Assembly: GCF_030247185.1 (NCBI RefSeq)
Contig: NC_080571.1
Coordinates: 145,430,964 to 145,494,963 of the forward strand
Direction: 5' to 3'
DNA: 64,000 nt
Source of the DNA: Malaya genurostris
Lineage: Eukaryota > Arthropoda > Insecta > Diptera > Culicidae
How positions within the stretch are numbered: the stretch's first letter is position 1; each line of letters opens with the position of its first letter. Under the pieces are notes generated by a model, which worked only from the letters and a program-made list of their open reading frames with translations, did no database searches and was not told the DNA's origin. Of this stretch, positions 35,072 through 46,358 are shown in pieces. Position numbers and translations under genes: made by a program.

Positions 35072-35509
35072 GCAAAATTTCTTAGACGTGCACTTACGTT
35101 AAATCCACATAAGTGCCTACAATTTCTTCAATTTTAAAAACTTCTGTGGAAATATCGATTTTTTGAGATTTTTTTTAAAAATATAAAATATAAAATTTTT
35201 GAAAATTTAGCTGAAAGTAAATTTAGTCGGTTGGTACATGAACATTCTTGAATGCGTTCCTAGCTAAATCACAAAAAAAAACCTGTTTTAATCCACCTAG
35301 TGGTGTAATGATGCCTTTCTCATATCAATCATACTATCGTATATAATACTTTGGTATTCTTCAAAATAATTCTCTGCGATTCTTGAAAGAATAACCGAAA
35401 TCGGTTTGTTTGACCGTCTATTGATAAAAACAATCAATTGGAAAAGATTTGAGGTCGATTTAGAATTTTTTTAAAGATTTTTCCCCATTTTCAGTGATGG
35501 TATACAATT

Positions 35510-36274
35510 TTTAACACACTTCACCCTATATTTCCGGATCCGAAAGTCGGATCCGCATGAAATTCAGAAATTACGCATGGGACCATAGGACCTTTCATTT
35601 GAATCTAAGTTTGTGAAAATCGGTCGCGCCATCTATGAGAAAAATTAGAACACATTTTTTTTTTCACATTTTACCCCATAACTCCCGAACCGGAAGTCGG
35701 ATCCAAATAATATTCAGGAATTTTTTATGGCAACTCAAGACATTTCATTTGAACCTAAGTTTGTGAAAATCGGTTCAGCCATCTCTGAGGAAAAAATAGT
35801 GCACTTATTTTCACAATTTTTTGCACATTTTACCCCATCATTCCGGATCCGGAAGTCGGATTCGCATGAAATTAAGGAATTACGCATGGGACCACAGGAC
35901 CTTTCATTTGAATCTAAGTTTGTGAAAATCGGTCGCGCCATCTATGAGAAAAATTAGAACACATATTTTCTTTTTTTTGCACATTTTACCCCATAAATCC
36001 CGAACCAGAAGTCGGATCCAAATAATATTCAGGAATTTTGTATGGGACCACAAGACCTTTCATTTGAACCTAAGTTTGTGAAAATCGGTTCAGCCATCTC
36101 TGAGAAAAGTTAGTGCACTTATTTTCACAATTTTTTGCACATTTTACCCCATAATTCCGGAACCGGAAGTCGGATCCAAATAATATTCAGGAATTTTTTA
36201 TGGGATCACAAGACCTTTCATTTGAATCTAAGTTTGTGAAAATCGGGTCAGCCATCTCCGAGAAAAGTTAGTGC
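35510..36274 (-). repeat. Tandem array of about five 150-159-bp units
   Basis: The AAGTCGG landmark occurs at 35544, 35694, 35853, 36009 and 36167 (spacings 150, 159, 156 and 158). Each unit contains CCTTTCATTTGAA-type and TTTGTGAAAATCGG segments. Units 1 and 3 share one variant (CGCGCCATCTATGAG), units 2, 4 and 5 another (CAGCCATCTCTGAG or close to it), so an A-B-A-B-B higher-order pattern is visible. HINE-D ends the array. Confidence 0.88.
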
Positions 36275-37758
36275 AAAAAAAAGGCGGGTGGGTAATGTCA
36301 GAGACATAACTGGATGTCGTGAATACGAAAACAACTGACATGTTCCTTAACACTTCCGAATATCAATTAGTTGATCAATTGTATGAATTATGCAAGCATT
36401 CCCCTTTGCACATTTTCCGCAAAAACAAAGAAGGCTTCACTTTTTATTGAGAGGCTTGTTTGTACCTGATTTCGTTTGTAGCTTTTTCACTAATGGGCGG
36501 TCCTAACGGCTATAAAAATATCCGCATTCAGAATTTTAATGTTGATTATTTCATTTCGGATTTGCATAATTTATTGAAAGAAACTATCAATATGCTGAAG
36601 GGACTCGTTTCTAGCATTCAGAAAGGTCAAATTGCGTAATTCTCTACGACATTAAACTCTGGAACATTTTTCGCAAAAACAAAGAAGGCTTCACTTGATC
36701 TCGTTTACTGTGAGTTTCACACAGCGAAATGTGCACAAATCTAACCAAACTGTTCTAGATTTGCAGTAAACTGAGGATATTTCCCTACGATTTGCGAACA
36801 ACAAATCCTAATAGTTCTTCAGACAACTTTTAGAGCCATTAGAACGGCTGATTTGATGTAATCAAAGACATCATAGGTGTGATGCTCTCCACCGTTGCTT
36901 TTTCATCCATGCAAATGACTGGCAGCTGTGACATAATCGCTCTTGTCGAAAGCGAAACTAATTGTGCAGACGACACAAAACACATCTGCTCGCAGTGGCG
37001 ATAGAATCCAAACTGATTGAATTTTTGTTAAGAGATTTCCTTTTATGTGATTTCGTTTGTAGCTTTTTCACTAATGGGCGGTCCTAACGGCTATAAAAAT
37101 AGCCGCATATAGAATTTTAATGTCGATTATTTCATTTCGGATTTGCATAATTTATTGAAAGAAACTATCAATATGTTGTAGGGATTCGTTTCTAGCATTC
37201 ACAAGGACCAAATTGAGGAACTCACTGCGATATTCACCACTTCTCGGAACATTTTTCCCGGACGATTTGTTGTACAGCAGCAGATATTTCGTTCTCTTCC
37301 TTAGAACGCGTTCTGATTGGCTGGTGTTGACATGGATCAAATGAGACAAGTTTTTCAATAGTGTACTATTGAAATACTTCAATGCTTTTGCTATACACGT
37401 TTAAATTGAAAAATTTCGATTCTATTGGTAGTTAGATTATATAAATCCTTTCACAGATCACTGAGATATGAGCTTTAAAAATACGAGAAAGGCAAACGCG
37501 CCATATGAATTATCCTCTTCGATACTCGTTTATACCAAACATTTCAGAAAAGTTTAATTTTGAATTATTTGAGACTATGTCACAAAACTGAAAATTTTAT
37601 CATAAAATTGTGATCATATTCCCGATGGCATGTCGCAAGAATTATGTTGATTCATTAGATACAACAATAGATATTCACGATCAAAAACTTATCACTCTCT
37701 CAGAGGGTAAATTTTGAAAAGGCACCCCATAGTAAAGTAAGTCGTATTCACGACAAAA
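36275..37758 (-). mobile_element. HINE-D, reverse orientation, with an internal duplication
   Basis: It reads in reverse: T-run and ACCCACCC complement (36275-36293), hairpin ATGTCAGAGACAT (36296-36308), the 14-nt motif near 36316, and the terminal motif TCGTATTCACGACA at 37742-37755. A segment of about 150 bp with a CTATAAAAATA box and CATTTCGGATTTGC occurs twice (about 36472-36620 and 37053-37201), 581 bp apart, so this copy is longer than HINE-A. A reversed CCAAT box lies near 37315. It inserted into the RepC tandem array. Confidence 0.85.
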
Positions 37759-38784
37759 CGTTACATACACACATACGCACATACACACACATACACACAC
37801 ACAGACATTTTGCGTACTCGACGAACTGAGTCGAATTGTATATGACACTCGGCCCTACGGGCCTCGGTTCAAAAGTCGGTTTTCACAGTGATTGCATAAC
37901 CTTTCTATATGAGAAAAGCAAAACTCTAAGATATAAATATTTCTGCAAAAATACAAAATTTCTTGAGATTTTTAGTGATTATAATAGAATTTCTTGTTTA
38001 AATTATAATTGAAGCATCGATTGGTGATCCACAATGCCTTTTTATTCGATATGAATTTCATGCTAAGTGTCAAACAGGTTTATTTTTTTTATTTTAAAAA
38101 TTTCTGTGAAATATCTAATTTTTGGATTTTCTTTAGTAAATTTGAAAATATTTTTTTCCCGTGCATCATAGCTGGTATCAAATTCAATCGATTGGTGTGC
38201 AAAAATGCTCAGCTGTATTTAGCATTCTTCGAATACTTCTAATATTCTAAAATTTCTGTGAAAATATCCAATTTTTTGAGACATTTTCAGTAAGGTTGAA
38301 ATTTATTTCTTCTAAAACATATAGATGATGTCAAATGCAATCTATTGGTATATAAAAATGCATATGTCGTCGCTTTTAATTTAAAGATATGTCAAAAATA
38401 CGAAGTTTTCGATAATTTATGTTTGGATATTTGGTCACATTTTTCATCATAACTTCCATTAGTAATGTGTAATTGAAAAAAATTCTGTTCCGTTTATGTT
38501 GTGATAGACGTATCTGTCTAATGATAAACAAATTTTCAAAATCGGACTTCTAACAGCTGAGATATGGAGAGCCAAAGTAAGCGTTCCCACTTTTTTCAAC
38601 AGGCTTTAGTAGAAACTTTTTATAATAACTTTGATTAGAATATTCAATTTCTAATAGTAGAACAAGTTTTGAAATCGGTCCAAAAATGACTAAAATGTTG
38701 TCAGTAAATATTAGCGTTCCCACTTTTTATGGTACCCTTGGTAGTCCGCGTAACTTTTTACCCCCTTGGTATTTGGAGTGTTAA

Positions 38785-40004
38785 AGAACGCCACAATACC
38801 CGTAGGTACATACAAATTTTTGTACTAATTTAAAAAATAGTATAAGAGACTATATTAAACAATGTACATTGTGTAAATTAAGTAAATATACAACTAAAAC
38901 TAAAGAACAGGTCCAACAAACAACAACGCCAGCAAGATCATTGACTTAATATCAATGGATACCGATTGGAACAATAACAAAAACAAAAAACGGAAATAGA
39001 TACGCATTGACACATAATTGTTCTCTAACAAAATATATGATTACAGTAGCTATAATCGACAAAAGTGCAACATACATAGCCAAAGCAATAGTAGAAAACG
39101 TAATATTAATCTACACAGATAAAAATATTTTGTGAATTTAAATTTATTTCCATGCACATATTTGGAGCAGGTAATTGAATGGAATGTTACATTACAAAAC
39201 TAAGCGATTTTTAAATATACAGCCTTGTTCGATGAAAAAGTAGATGCATTTCAATGTAATTTTACATCAATCATGGTTTTAAATCAGATTTTCGTTTCAA
39301 CTAATGTTTGTTTAATAGTACGATTGGTTTACATGTCGTGTAAGTTTCATCTTTTCTTTCTGTGTACAGTTGCCCCATTGCAATTAAATCATACAATGAA
39401 ACTGAATTTAAAAACAAAACCATCAAAGAAATATGTAATATTTAATCAATCAACCAGCAATTTTCTGCAACTTACCATCCAGAAACCATTGGAACTTTCG
39501 AAATAAGTCATCGGTGTTTAAATGAATACCTAAGATAATTCATTAATGAACAACATAATGATTGGGACTCATGGCTACCTTACTATACGTTCTACTTCAA
39601 CACAACCCCACATGTATCTCATAGTTTTCCACCTTTCGAATTAGTTTTTCCAAAACAAACAACATACCCAAACAAACTTAAAAGCCCAGCAACTATAGAT
39701 CCAATGTATAGCTACGATTCATATTACAGAATTGAAATTTCGATTACAAACAGCAGCAAACAAAGCAAAAATGCTGTCAGAGAAAGCAAAGCTAAAAACA
39801 ATAGTTAGCCAAGAAAATAACACACATCCAATACACCTCAATACAAATGATACAGTTTGGCTTGGAAATGAAAATCGCAGAAAATTAGACTCGGTATTTT
39901 CAGGACTATACACAGTTAAAAAGGTAACTCATCCCAACGTTACCATAACAAATCCAAACACAAACGAAGTATCAATTGTACACAAAAACCGTTTACAAAA
40001 ATAA
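38785..40004 (+). pseudogene. gypsy-3 integrase, interrupted by a MITE
   Basis: After the foldback element the plus strand continues the integrase zinc domain (about 38790-38940), then LISMDTIGT-like and IICSLTKY-like catalytic-core sequence with stops and frameshifts. A MITE interrupts the core at 39114-39364. The core resumes with TEFKNKTIKEIC and YNTTPH-like segments (39400-39640). The last open part (39732-40004) ends in HLNTNDTVWLGNENRRKLD and HKNRLQK, the C-terminal GPY/F-type domain. In life the enzyme inserts the element's DNA; this copy is dead. I do not join the pieces. Confidence 0.8.
39114..39364 (+). mobile_element. TA-flanked MITE in the integrase remnant (251 bp)
   Basis: It starts CACAGATAAAAATATTTTGT and ends CTTTCTGTG, with short terminal inverted repeats (CACAGAnAAA) and a TA duplication (39112-39113, 39365-39366). 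Integrase coding sequence continues directly on both sides. This is a Tc1/mariner-type non-autonomous element. Confidence 0.8.
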
Positions 40005-41317
40005 AAACTACCAGGATCAGCCCCATGGGGTTGTTCGAGCCGTTGATGTGGAACAAAACAACCAAAATTTCCAATGATTGACATTTTCAATTAATCGTCA
40101 CACTTTTGAATCCGCAAATGCACAAGAGTCTGCTTAGATTGATCCTTATTAGGAATCAACAACGAACACGCAAACCCAGAATATAGAGTCTATTCATCGT
40201 GATTTGTATTTGTTTCGTAGCCGACGAAATTACATCAATAGCCCAAATGTATACAATTAAATGTTTGTACATGCTTGCGATTCGGATATCGATATTTAAG
40301 CTTCTCTTCACCAAGCTTGTGTTCAAGTTTTGTATGCAAGCAGTTATTTTTATAGCGTTTCTCTACCATTACTACCATTCTGCGATTTCGGTTGAAGCGA
40401 TAAAATATTTCTCATTATCAATCGAGTTCATCTTATATAAATTAGAAATTAGTCTTATGCACTCAAAATTTACCCTGGGGTAGTTGTCAATTTCTCACGC
40501 GAAACGACATAGCATGGGATTTCATTCAATCTTGCATAACACAAGATCAGAGCATACCAATAAAAGCTTCAAATCGTTTATGGCACTTTTTGTCTTGCTG
40601 TGTAACAACAACCTACCTCTAGCAAGCTACGCATAAGACTGAAACGTTAGCTATAATTTTGCTTATATTTATAGCTTCGTGTGCTTCCAACAGCTTCGCT
40701 TTTGCTTCGATTGACCAATCAGAGCGCTGCTTTCCCTTTGATATATCGCTTACTCCTTCAAAACCGTCGACTATGGCAGGGAAATTCGGTATGCCGGAGA
40801 TTTTTTGCAGCCAAAATAGGACACTGCTAGCTTTTAATCAACAATTCAATGATATAAAATTAAAAATACATTGCTATGAACATTCTAATCAATACGTAGA
40901 AATATTTCCAATCAAATGGTGACATAATATTAATAATTGATACAAAATTGACTGAGCTGTAATTGTTCGAAACCTGACCACATTTCTACGTGTATTTTTC
41001 TTGAGTTTCTAGTTTGCACCGCTATATAGAAAACAAAAATGTGTTCCACATTAAAACTTTTGATCGAACTCGAAAATTGTGCATCCTAGCAAACCACACT
41101 AGATTACTTCACGATATTGTATAACCAACAGAATTAGTAAGAAATCTAAGCACTAATTTCATTCCATTACATTAGTCTCAAAAGAGGGATGATGTTATGT
41201 ACTTTCTCAATACACAAAGACAATAAACCAAATTGTAAACAAATCAAGTCATTCACACTCGCCAATGCTCATACACCTCCAACTACTCACATTACACGTG
41301 ACGAATTTGCTACCATA
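40005..41317. other. gypsy-3 3' region and unassigned sequence
   Basis: No env was recognised after integrase. An 87-codon frame at 40659-40922 and a 94-codon frame at 40199-40483 have no domain I know; the first follows a CCAAT-containing stretch (about 40717). The putative polypurine tract and LTR start are at about 41180-41195. It is otherwise AT-rich and non-coding. Confidence 0.45.
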
Positions 41318-42525
41318 CCCAAGTAGCACACGTTATTACACTTCAAAGACAGTAACTTATATGACACAAATTCATGGAACAAGTTGAAGACTTTGAAACG
41401 TGCATTATTACTGGTATGTAACCTGAAAGCGTAGGAGGCGGAGCTTGTGCGACTTACCAAGGGTTGCCAAACAAAGAATATTTGAATTTATTCAGAGTGC
41501 ACATCAGTCACAATGAAACAGGAAATATAAGTTTATGTCAAGTTACAATTTGTTGATGTTTTTCTCATTCAACAATTACGACCAAAAACTGGCATCCAAT
41601 AATGAGAGCTAAAATATAGATTTCAATATTCTTTAAACTCACTGTATCTACTCAAAATCTAAGTGCCTTTCGATATTGATGGTGAAGTTGATCATTACAC
41701 TTATTGAAAACGTGCGCGCCTTCGACATTTTGGGTTTCAGAACATCGACATACAAAACAGTATTCATATTTTTATTCCCGTATTATGAAATTTTTCAGAT
41801 AAAATGTCGGAATGTGTTCAGTTAGAACTTTTTTTGTGATTAATATTATTTTTTCATATACCAACGTTAAAACAGTTGACCAACCGCAATAATTAAAAAT
41901 AGCACTTTTTTCAAATTTAATGAAAATTTCATTCTCTGGTCATAATGGTAGTCATTGGCATAAGTTTTTCCATGCATACACTACCGTGACAAAGTGTAGA
42001 AATATTCTCTGTGACAAAGTGCGAATGTATCTCATAAAACGAAACAAGTTTGCTTCGCACATGTACCACATGTACCGACAAAAAATTTGCATATAAGCGT
42101 ATAAGATTTAACCAATATTTAAACAGAAGGAATTTCCTACTTATTCTACTTATTGATTTAATATTATTGTCCGGAATAATGTACGGATATCAAGGGGAAC
42201 GTGCCGTTTGAGCCAATTTGTTCTGAATGTACGGAAGCTTTCAATCGACACTGTAATTTTATTTAATTGTTGCATCACAACGAATACGGTAACCGATATG
42301 AAATCATTACTTAACTTTGTCTTATAGTGTGTCACTTTTTCATTGTCACATTTTGTTACGGTAACCAGTTGGCGACTAGAAACAGTCAATGCGAGCACGT
42401 CGCACGTTGGAACTTATTGTAACTTAGTACGATGAGATGTCAATTCGTAACATTATTTTGACTCCATTGTCACTATCATAATACGACTTGTTCCGTCGTG
42501 TTTGTCATGCGACCAGTATGCAGCA

Positions 42526-44374
42526 GAAGAATGATCCAACAGGTTTTGACTTTCAAATACCTCGGGGTGTGGTTTGATTCCAAATGCACGTGGGGAGGAC
42601 ACATTAGGTTTCTGATAACAAAATGCCAACAAAGAGTAAATTTTCTTCGAACAATAACAGGATCTTGGTGGGGTGCTCATCCGGAATATCTAATAAAATT
42701 GTATCAGACAACGATACTTTCAGTGATGGAATATGGATGCGTTTGCTTTCGTTCCGCTGCAAACTCTCATATTATCAAATTAGAGCGAATTCAATATCGT
42801 TGTTTGCGAATTGCTTTAGGCTGCATGCATTCGACACATACAATGAGTCTTGAAGTTCTGGCGGGAGTTCTTCCATTGAAGGATCGTTTTTGGGAGCTTT
42901 CGTCGCGACTACTAATAAGATGCGAGGTACTGAATCCCCTAGTTATTAATAACTTCGAAAGGCTAGTTGAGCTTCAATCTCAAACAAGATTCATGACTGT
43001 ATATTTTAACCATATGTCACAGGAAATCAACCCTTCAAGATATATTCCTATCCGTGTCAGCCTCCTAAATGTCCCTGACTCAACTTTATTTTTCGACACA
43101 TCCATGCAGCGCGAAGTGCGTGGAATTCCGGAACACCTACGCTCGTTGGAAATCCCAAAAATATTTACAAGTAAGTTCAGGCATATCGACTCTGAGAAAA
43201 TGTTTTACACGGACGGATCGCGAATTGAAGAAGCGACAGGGTTTGGTATGTTCAACAATAATGTTTCGGTCTCCTTTAGGCTTCAAGAACCTGCATCTGT
43301 TTATATAGCAGAGTTAGCAGCAGTTCATTATAGTTTGAGTGTAATCGTCACATTATCTCCAAACCATTATTTTCTTTTCACAGATAGTCTGAGTGCAATT
43401 GAAGCCATTCGCTCAAAGGCTGCTGGCAAAAATGAACCTTTTTTCTTGGGCAAAATAAAACAGTGCCTGAACGTCATATTGAATAATAATGATCAAATCA
43501 CAATAGTTTGGGTCCCGGCTCATTGCTCCATTCCAGGCAATGAAAGAGCCGATATTTTAGCCAAACGTGGTGCTATTGAGGGTGAAATTTATGAGAGACC
43601 AATTGCTTTCAATGAATTCTATAGCGCGTCTCGCCAAAGAACACTTGCCAGCTGGCAAGCTTCTTGGGATAAAGATGATCTGGGTCGGTGGATGCACTCA
43701 ATTATTCCTAAAATATCGACAAAGGCATGGTTCAGGGGATTGGATGTGAGTAGAGATTTCATTCGTGTGATGTCCAGACTCATGTCCAATCACTACACGT
43801 TAGATGCACATCTCCTTCGAATTGGACTTTCCGAGACTAATCATTGTGCTTGTGGCGAAGGTTACCGCGATATTGACCATGTTGTTTGGACATGCGTGGA
43901 GTATCGTGATGTCAGATCTCAACTAATAAATTCCTTGCGTACCCAAGGTAGACTATCCAATGTCCCAGTTCGCGACATTCTTGCTTGTCGTGACGTTCCT
44001 TACATGAAACTTCTTTATTATTTCATTAAGTCCATTGGAGTTCCAATTTAAATTTTATTTTATGTTAGATTGTTTTCTCTTCCATGAGTTCAACCAATAG
44101 CCAGCTATCTTATATTAAATAAAAGTGATGAACTGATACAAACAAACCTGAAATAGTTATAAGATCATGTACAAAATAAATGTATTTCATTTAATGTAAT
44201 TTATAATAGCAACTCGCTTGATAAAAACAGTGTTTAGATTAACTAATGAATACCAACATACTAATAGGATATTCGAAATGTATTAGGTTTAAAGTACTAT
44301 GTATTGTAGATGCCACGGCGAAGAAAAACTTATGTATATTGCCTATGAAATAAACGTATTTATGAAAAAAAAAA
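42526..44374 (+). mobile_element. I-clade LINE copy 1, 5'-truncated
   Basis: A 14-bp perfect duplication (ACCAGTATGCAGCA at 42512-42525 and 44375-44388) flanks a segment that ends in an AATAAA-type signal and a run of eleven or more A. The copy keeps the C-terminal RT, the RNase H and the 3' UTR. It is more than 90 percent similar by eye to 54770-55985, the same family. Confidence 0.93.
42531..44051 (+). pseudogene. I-clade LINE ORF2 C-terminus: RT thumb and RNase H
   Basis: The frame is open from the truncation point to 44051. It starts with VLTFKYLGVWFDSKCTWGGH, just after the RT palm, and then has RNase H with FYTDGS (first Asp, about 43205), ELAAVHYSL (Glu), FTDSLSAIEAI (second Asp) and WVPAHCSIPGNERAD (His and last Asp, about 43510-43555). 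A CCHC-like segment CACGEGYRDIDHVVWTC follows. It has no start codon of its own: the upstream codons belong to the insertion site. RNase H is characteristic of the I group. There is no stop in this part. Confidence 0.92.
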
Positions 44375-44388
44375 ACCAGTATGCAGCA

Positions 44389-44769
44389 TCTGTTTTGTTT
44401 TTATTTTTTATGAACAAGTTACATGTGCTACCTGGGTATGTATCGATGAGTGTAATAGTCAGAGGCTTTTTTATTCCCTTTTACACTACACACAGCATCA
44501 TTAGCTGGGCCAGCAGGGCACTAAAATAGCCAAGCTAACCAAAAGATGCGCAGCAAGCAACTGTATTTCGGCTCTTTTCTTGAACCACATGTAATTTCGA
44601 AACCATATATAAACCTTGAAAAAGTATCATTAAAAAGCCATTTTGGTACTTCCAATCGAACGGTTAGGTTTTTCTAGTTATTCTACGGTCCCTTCTGGTG
44701 CTCTCCATACTGAGTACCATAGTTGGGATACCGTAGCAATTATAGAAAGCCCTTCTCCAATCGAAAAGA
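44389..44769. other. Right end of the TA element and unassigned spacer
   Basis: It includes the TA-flanked element's right end (44436). The rest has no gene or repeat that I recognise. Confidence 0.4.
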
Positions 44770-44975
44770 ATACCACAGTATGAGATACCCACAAATAACT
44801 GAAAATTGAAGTTTTCTATAATGTTTGGTATGAACGAGCATTAAGGAAAAATTCAGTGCTAATATAAGGAGAGTTAAAATTTCAAACGCATGAATTGAGC
44901 GAATCATCGCAAAAAGCGTATCGTGCAAAACCGACAATCAGTTATGTCTATGACATTATCCATCCTTGTTACATT
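44770..44975 (+). mobile_element. HINE-F, degraded 3' part
   Basis: It shares with HINE-A a TGTTTGGyATGAACGAG segment (44820-44836; HINE-A about 1615-1632). It ends with a diverged hairpin TTATGTCTATGACATTA (44941-44957) and CATCC, directly joining LINE-J1 ORF1 sequence on the opposite strand. The 14-nt motif is degraded in this copy. Confidence 0.65.
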
Positions 44976-45093
44976 CAGATTCTATAAGATCGTCAATGTT
45001 GTTAGAAAAATTTGGAATAACGGATAAGGATTTCTTCCGTATTGTATTGATTTTAACCTTCGGCTTGTTGCCTTTCCGGTTAGACGCAGGCAT
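44976..45093 (-). pseudogene. LINE-J1 ORF1 N-terminus, copy 2
   Basis: The ATG at 45093 opens MPASNRKGNKPK and stays open for about 39 codons to the HINE-F junction. It is in frame where the plus-strand copy at 521 has a shift, so it shows the intact start of this ORF1. The remainder is lost. Confidence 0.75.
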
Positions 45094-45210
45094 TTTTAAG
45101 GCTAAAGTAGTCTTCGATTAGACTCCTAGTTTGGTTAAGTCATGATAAAGACTTATTTTGTGGTAGTCTTAATAAAGACTGATTAGTTCGAAGAATAATT
45201 CTTCCGCTAC

Positions 45211-46258
45211 TGCGGTCATGATTAGAAAATCATGAAACCAATCATTTTAACTTCTCATGAAACCATGCGCAAAAATCTTCTCCCATGAAAATTAATCATG
45301 GTCCGAAAATGCGTTTATTGAGGAATGTATTTCTTTTAAAGATCGTAACTCAAATTTTGTATCCGGATATCACTTTGAACCCTCTGCCTCAAGTGATGTG
45401 ATGGATTGTTTAATAGATTAATGGTAAGACAAAAAGCAGACATTGAAAAGCATGAACTACTGAAAATTTTTACTTGATCCTGAGGCATATTCATTTTATA
45501 ATTGTGTTGGTTTACCCATCGACTGACAGAGAATTGACAAGATAAAGATAATGAACCGAAAATTGACATTATAAGTTTTACATTTTGTATGAATATATCT
45601 GAATGTATTCTTATATATTCGATGTGACTGTTGTTGTTAAAATATTATTCCGAGAGATAACGTAAACCGAAAAATAATTTCGACTGTAAATTAGGAGCAC
45701 CATCTAACGAAAATTAGATTTTTTTTGTTCAACCAGTTTGATTAATTTGTTTCATAGATATAAGAACACAAGCTGTATTAATTCATCTAAATATTTCAAA
45801 TAAGACGATACTGCAAACGATGTTTTGATAACAAAAAAGGAAACATCGATCCGCGGTATTTGCAAGAATTCAACATAGAGTATCTTTTTTAAGAGGTTTG
45901 ATTCACACGTGTATTTTCATGCAGTTCGTTTATGTTTTCCAAATTCTGAAACAAAAAATCAAATCTGGAGCAATGAACGCAAGTAAACACTTTATTTTAG
46001 GTGTCGTGGTTGTTCAAAAAAATATTTAAATTGTTGATGCTTCAGATTCAAAGAAATTCGTTGTGCTTTTCACTGTTTTGCTATTCAAATGTACATGATT
46101 TGAGACATTAGTTGAAATCGTATAAACAATACGTCACACACTTTCACACCATTCCATTTAATTCATATTTAAAATCCTCATATTTTAAAACATAACGCCT
46201 GAATTTATGTTGTAAAGATTAGCAGAAACATGCCTGAAGTTATACCCAATAACGTCAA
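45211..46258. other. Left part of an insertion in the J1 5' UTR
   Basis: It begins with several TCATGA-type palindromes (about 45216-45300). Similar palindromes occur at 47165-47260, near the other end of the insertion, suggesting a transposon with degenerate inverted ends. I could not define clean termini or a target duplication. No coding frame of note. Confidence 0.45.
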
Positions 46259-46358
46259 ATGCAGTTCGTGCTCGCATCTCACCCGACGCAGTCGAAAATC
46301 GTTTACGGTCGAAACAACAGAAACAAAGACAATACGCCAGTGAACAATAGTGTACGGA

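Larger units (their letters stand above)
35283..37925 (-). mobile_element. RepC element 2, interrupted by HINE-D
   Basis: It is the same family as 34213-35071 in opposite orientation: it starts TTTTAATCCACCTAGTGGTG and ends CTTTCTATATGAGAAAAGCA. It inserted into the right arm of the foldback element; the left arm keeps the uninterrupted site at about 33190-33215. HINE-D (36275-37758) interrupts it. A (CA)n stretch at 37768-37808 corresponds to the (TG)n of the other copy. Confidence 0.75.
28990..38780 (+). mobile_element. TTAA-flanked foldback element with nested insertions
   Basis: The ends are inverted repeats starting CACTCCgAATACCAAGGGGG, flanked by TTAA (28986-28989 and 38781-38784). 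The arms continue inward: 28990-29161 plus 32521-33210 pairs with 37926-38780; about 33200-33411 pairs with 35072-35282; about 33490-33600 pairs with 34100-34212. Without the nested LINE, RepC and HINE-D insertions it would be about 2.9 kb, mostly palindromic. No transposase is present. TTAA is the piggyBac-superfamily target, but the tips do not start with the usual CCC, so the superfamily is uncertain. Confidence 0.8.
28586..41193 (+). mobile_element. gypsy-3: fragment of a Ty3/gypsy element, plus strand
   Basis: Pol sequence before integrase (28586-28985), integrase (38785-39113 and 39367-39720) and the integrase C-terminus (39732-40004) lie in order on the plus strand, split by a TTAA-flanked foldback element and a MITE. 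Gag, protease and most of RT are missing on the left. At about 41180-41195 a purine-rich AAAAGAGGGATGATG stretch precedes TGTTATGTAC, which could be the polypurine tract and the start of a 3' LTR, but no second LTR is present to confirm it. Confidence 0.7.
41318..44436 (+). mobile_element. TA-flanked element with CCCAAGTAGCACA ends, hosting an I-clade LINE
   Basis: The left end CCCAAGTAGCACACGT (41318) and the right end, which read on the other strand is CCCAGGTAGCACATGT (ending 44436), are flanked by TA (41316-41317, 44437-44438). Without the LINE insertion it would be about 1.25 kb. The terminal match is 14 of 16 bases, so this is a reasonable but not certain Tc1/mariner-type non-autonomous element. 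No transposase was seen. Confidence 0.6.

Noticed and set aside
35727..35957. 76-codon frame with two similar halves
   Set aside because: It is a translation of two tandem RepC units; the repeat is at the DNA level.
35510..36274. CRISPR-like array
   Set aside because: The repeats are contiguous 150-159-bp units with no spacer structure, in a eukaryotic repeat context.
28990..38780. Firm assignment of the TTAA-flanked foldback to piggyBac
   Set aside because: The target fits, but the tips do not begin with the usual CCC and no transposase is present.
40659..40922. 87-codon frame preceded by a CCAAT box
   Set aside because: Tempting as a small host gene, but no domain, no homologue recognised and no second copy; left as unassigned.
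41195..41317. gypsy-3 3' LTR
   Set aside because: A polypurine-like stretch precedes TGTTATGTAC, but without a second LTR or a clear end the call would be a guess.
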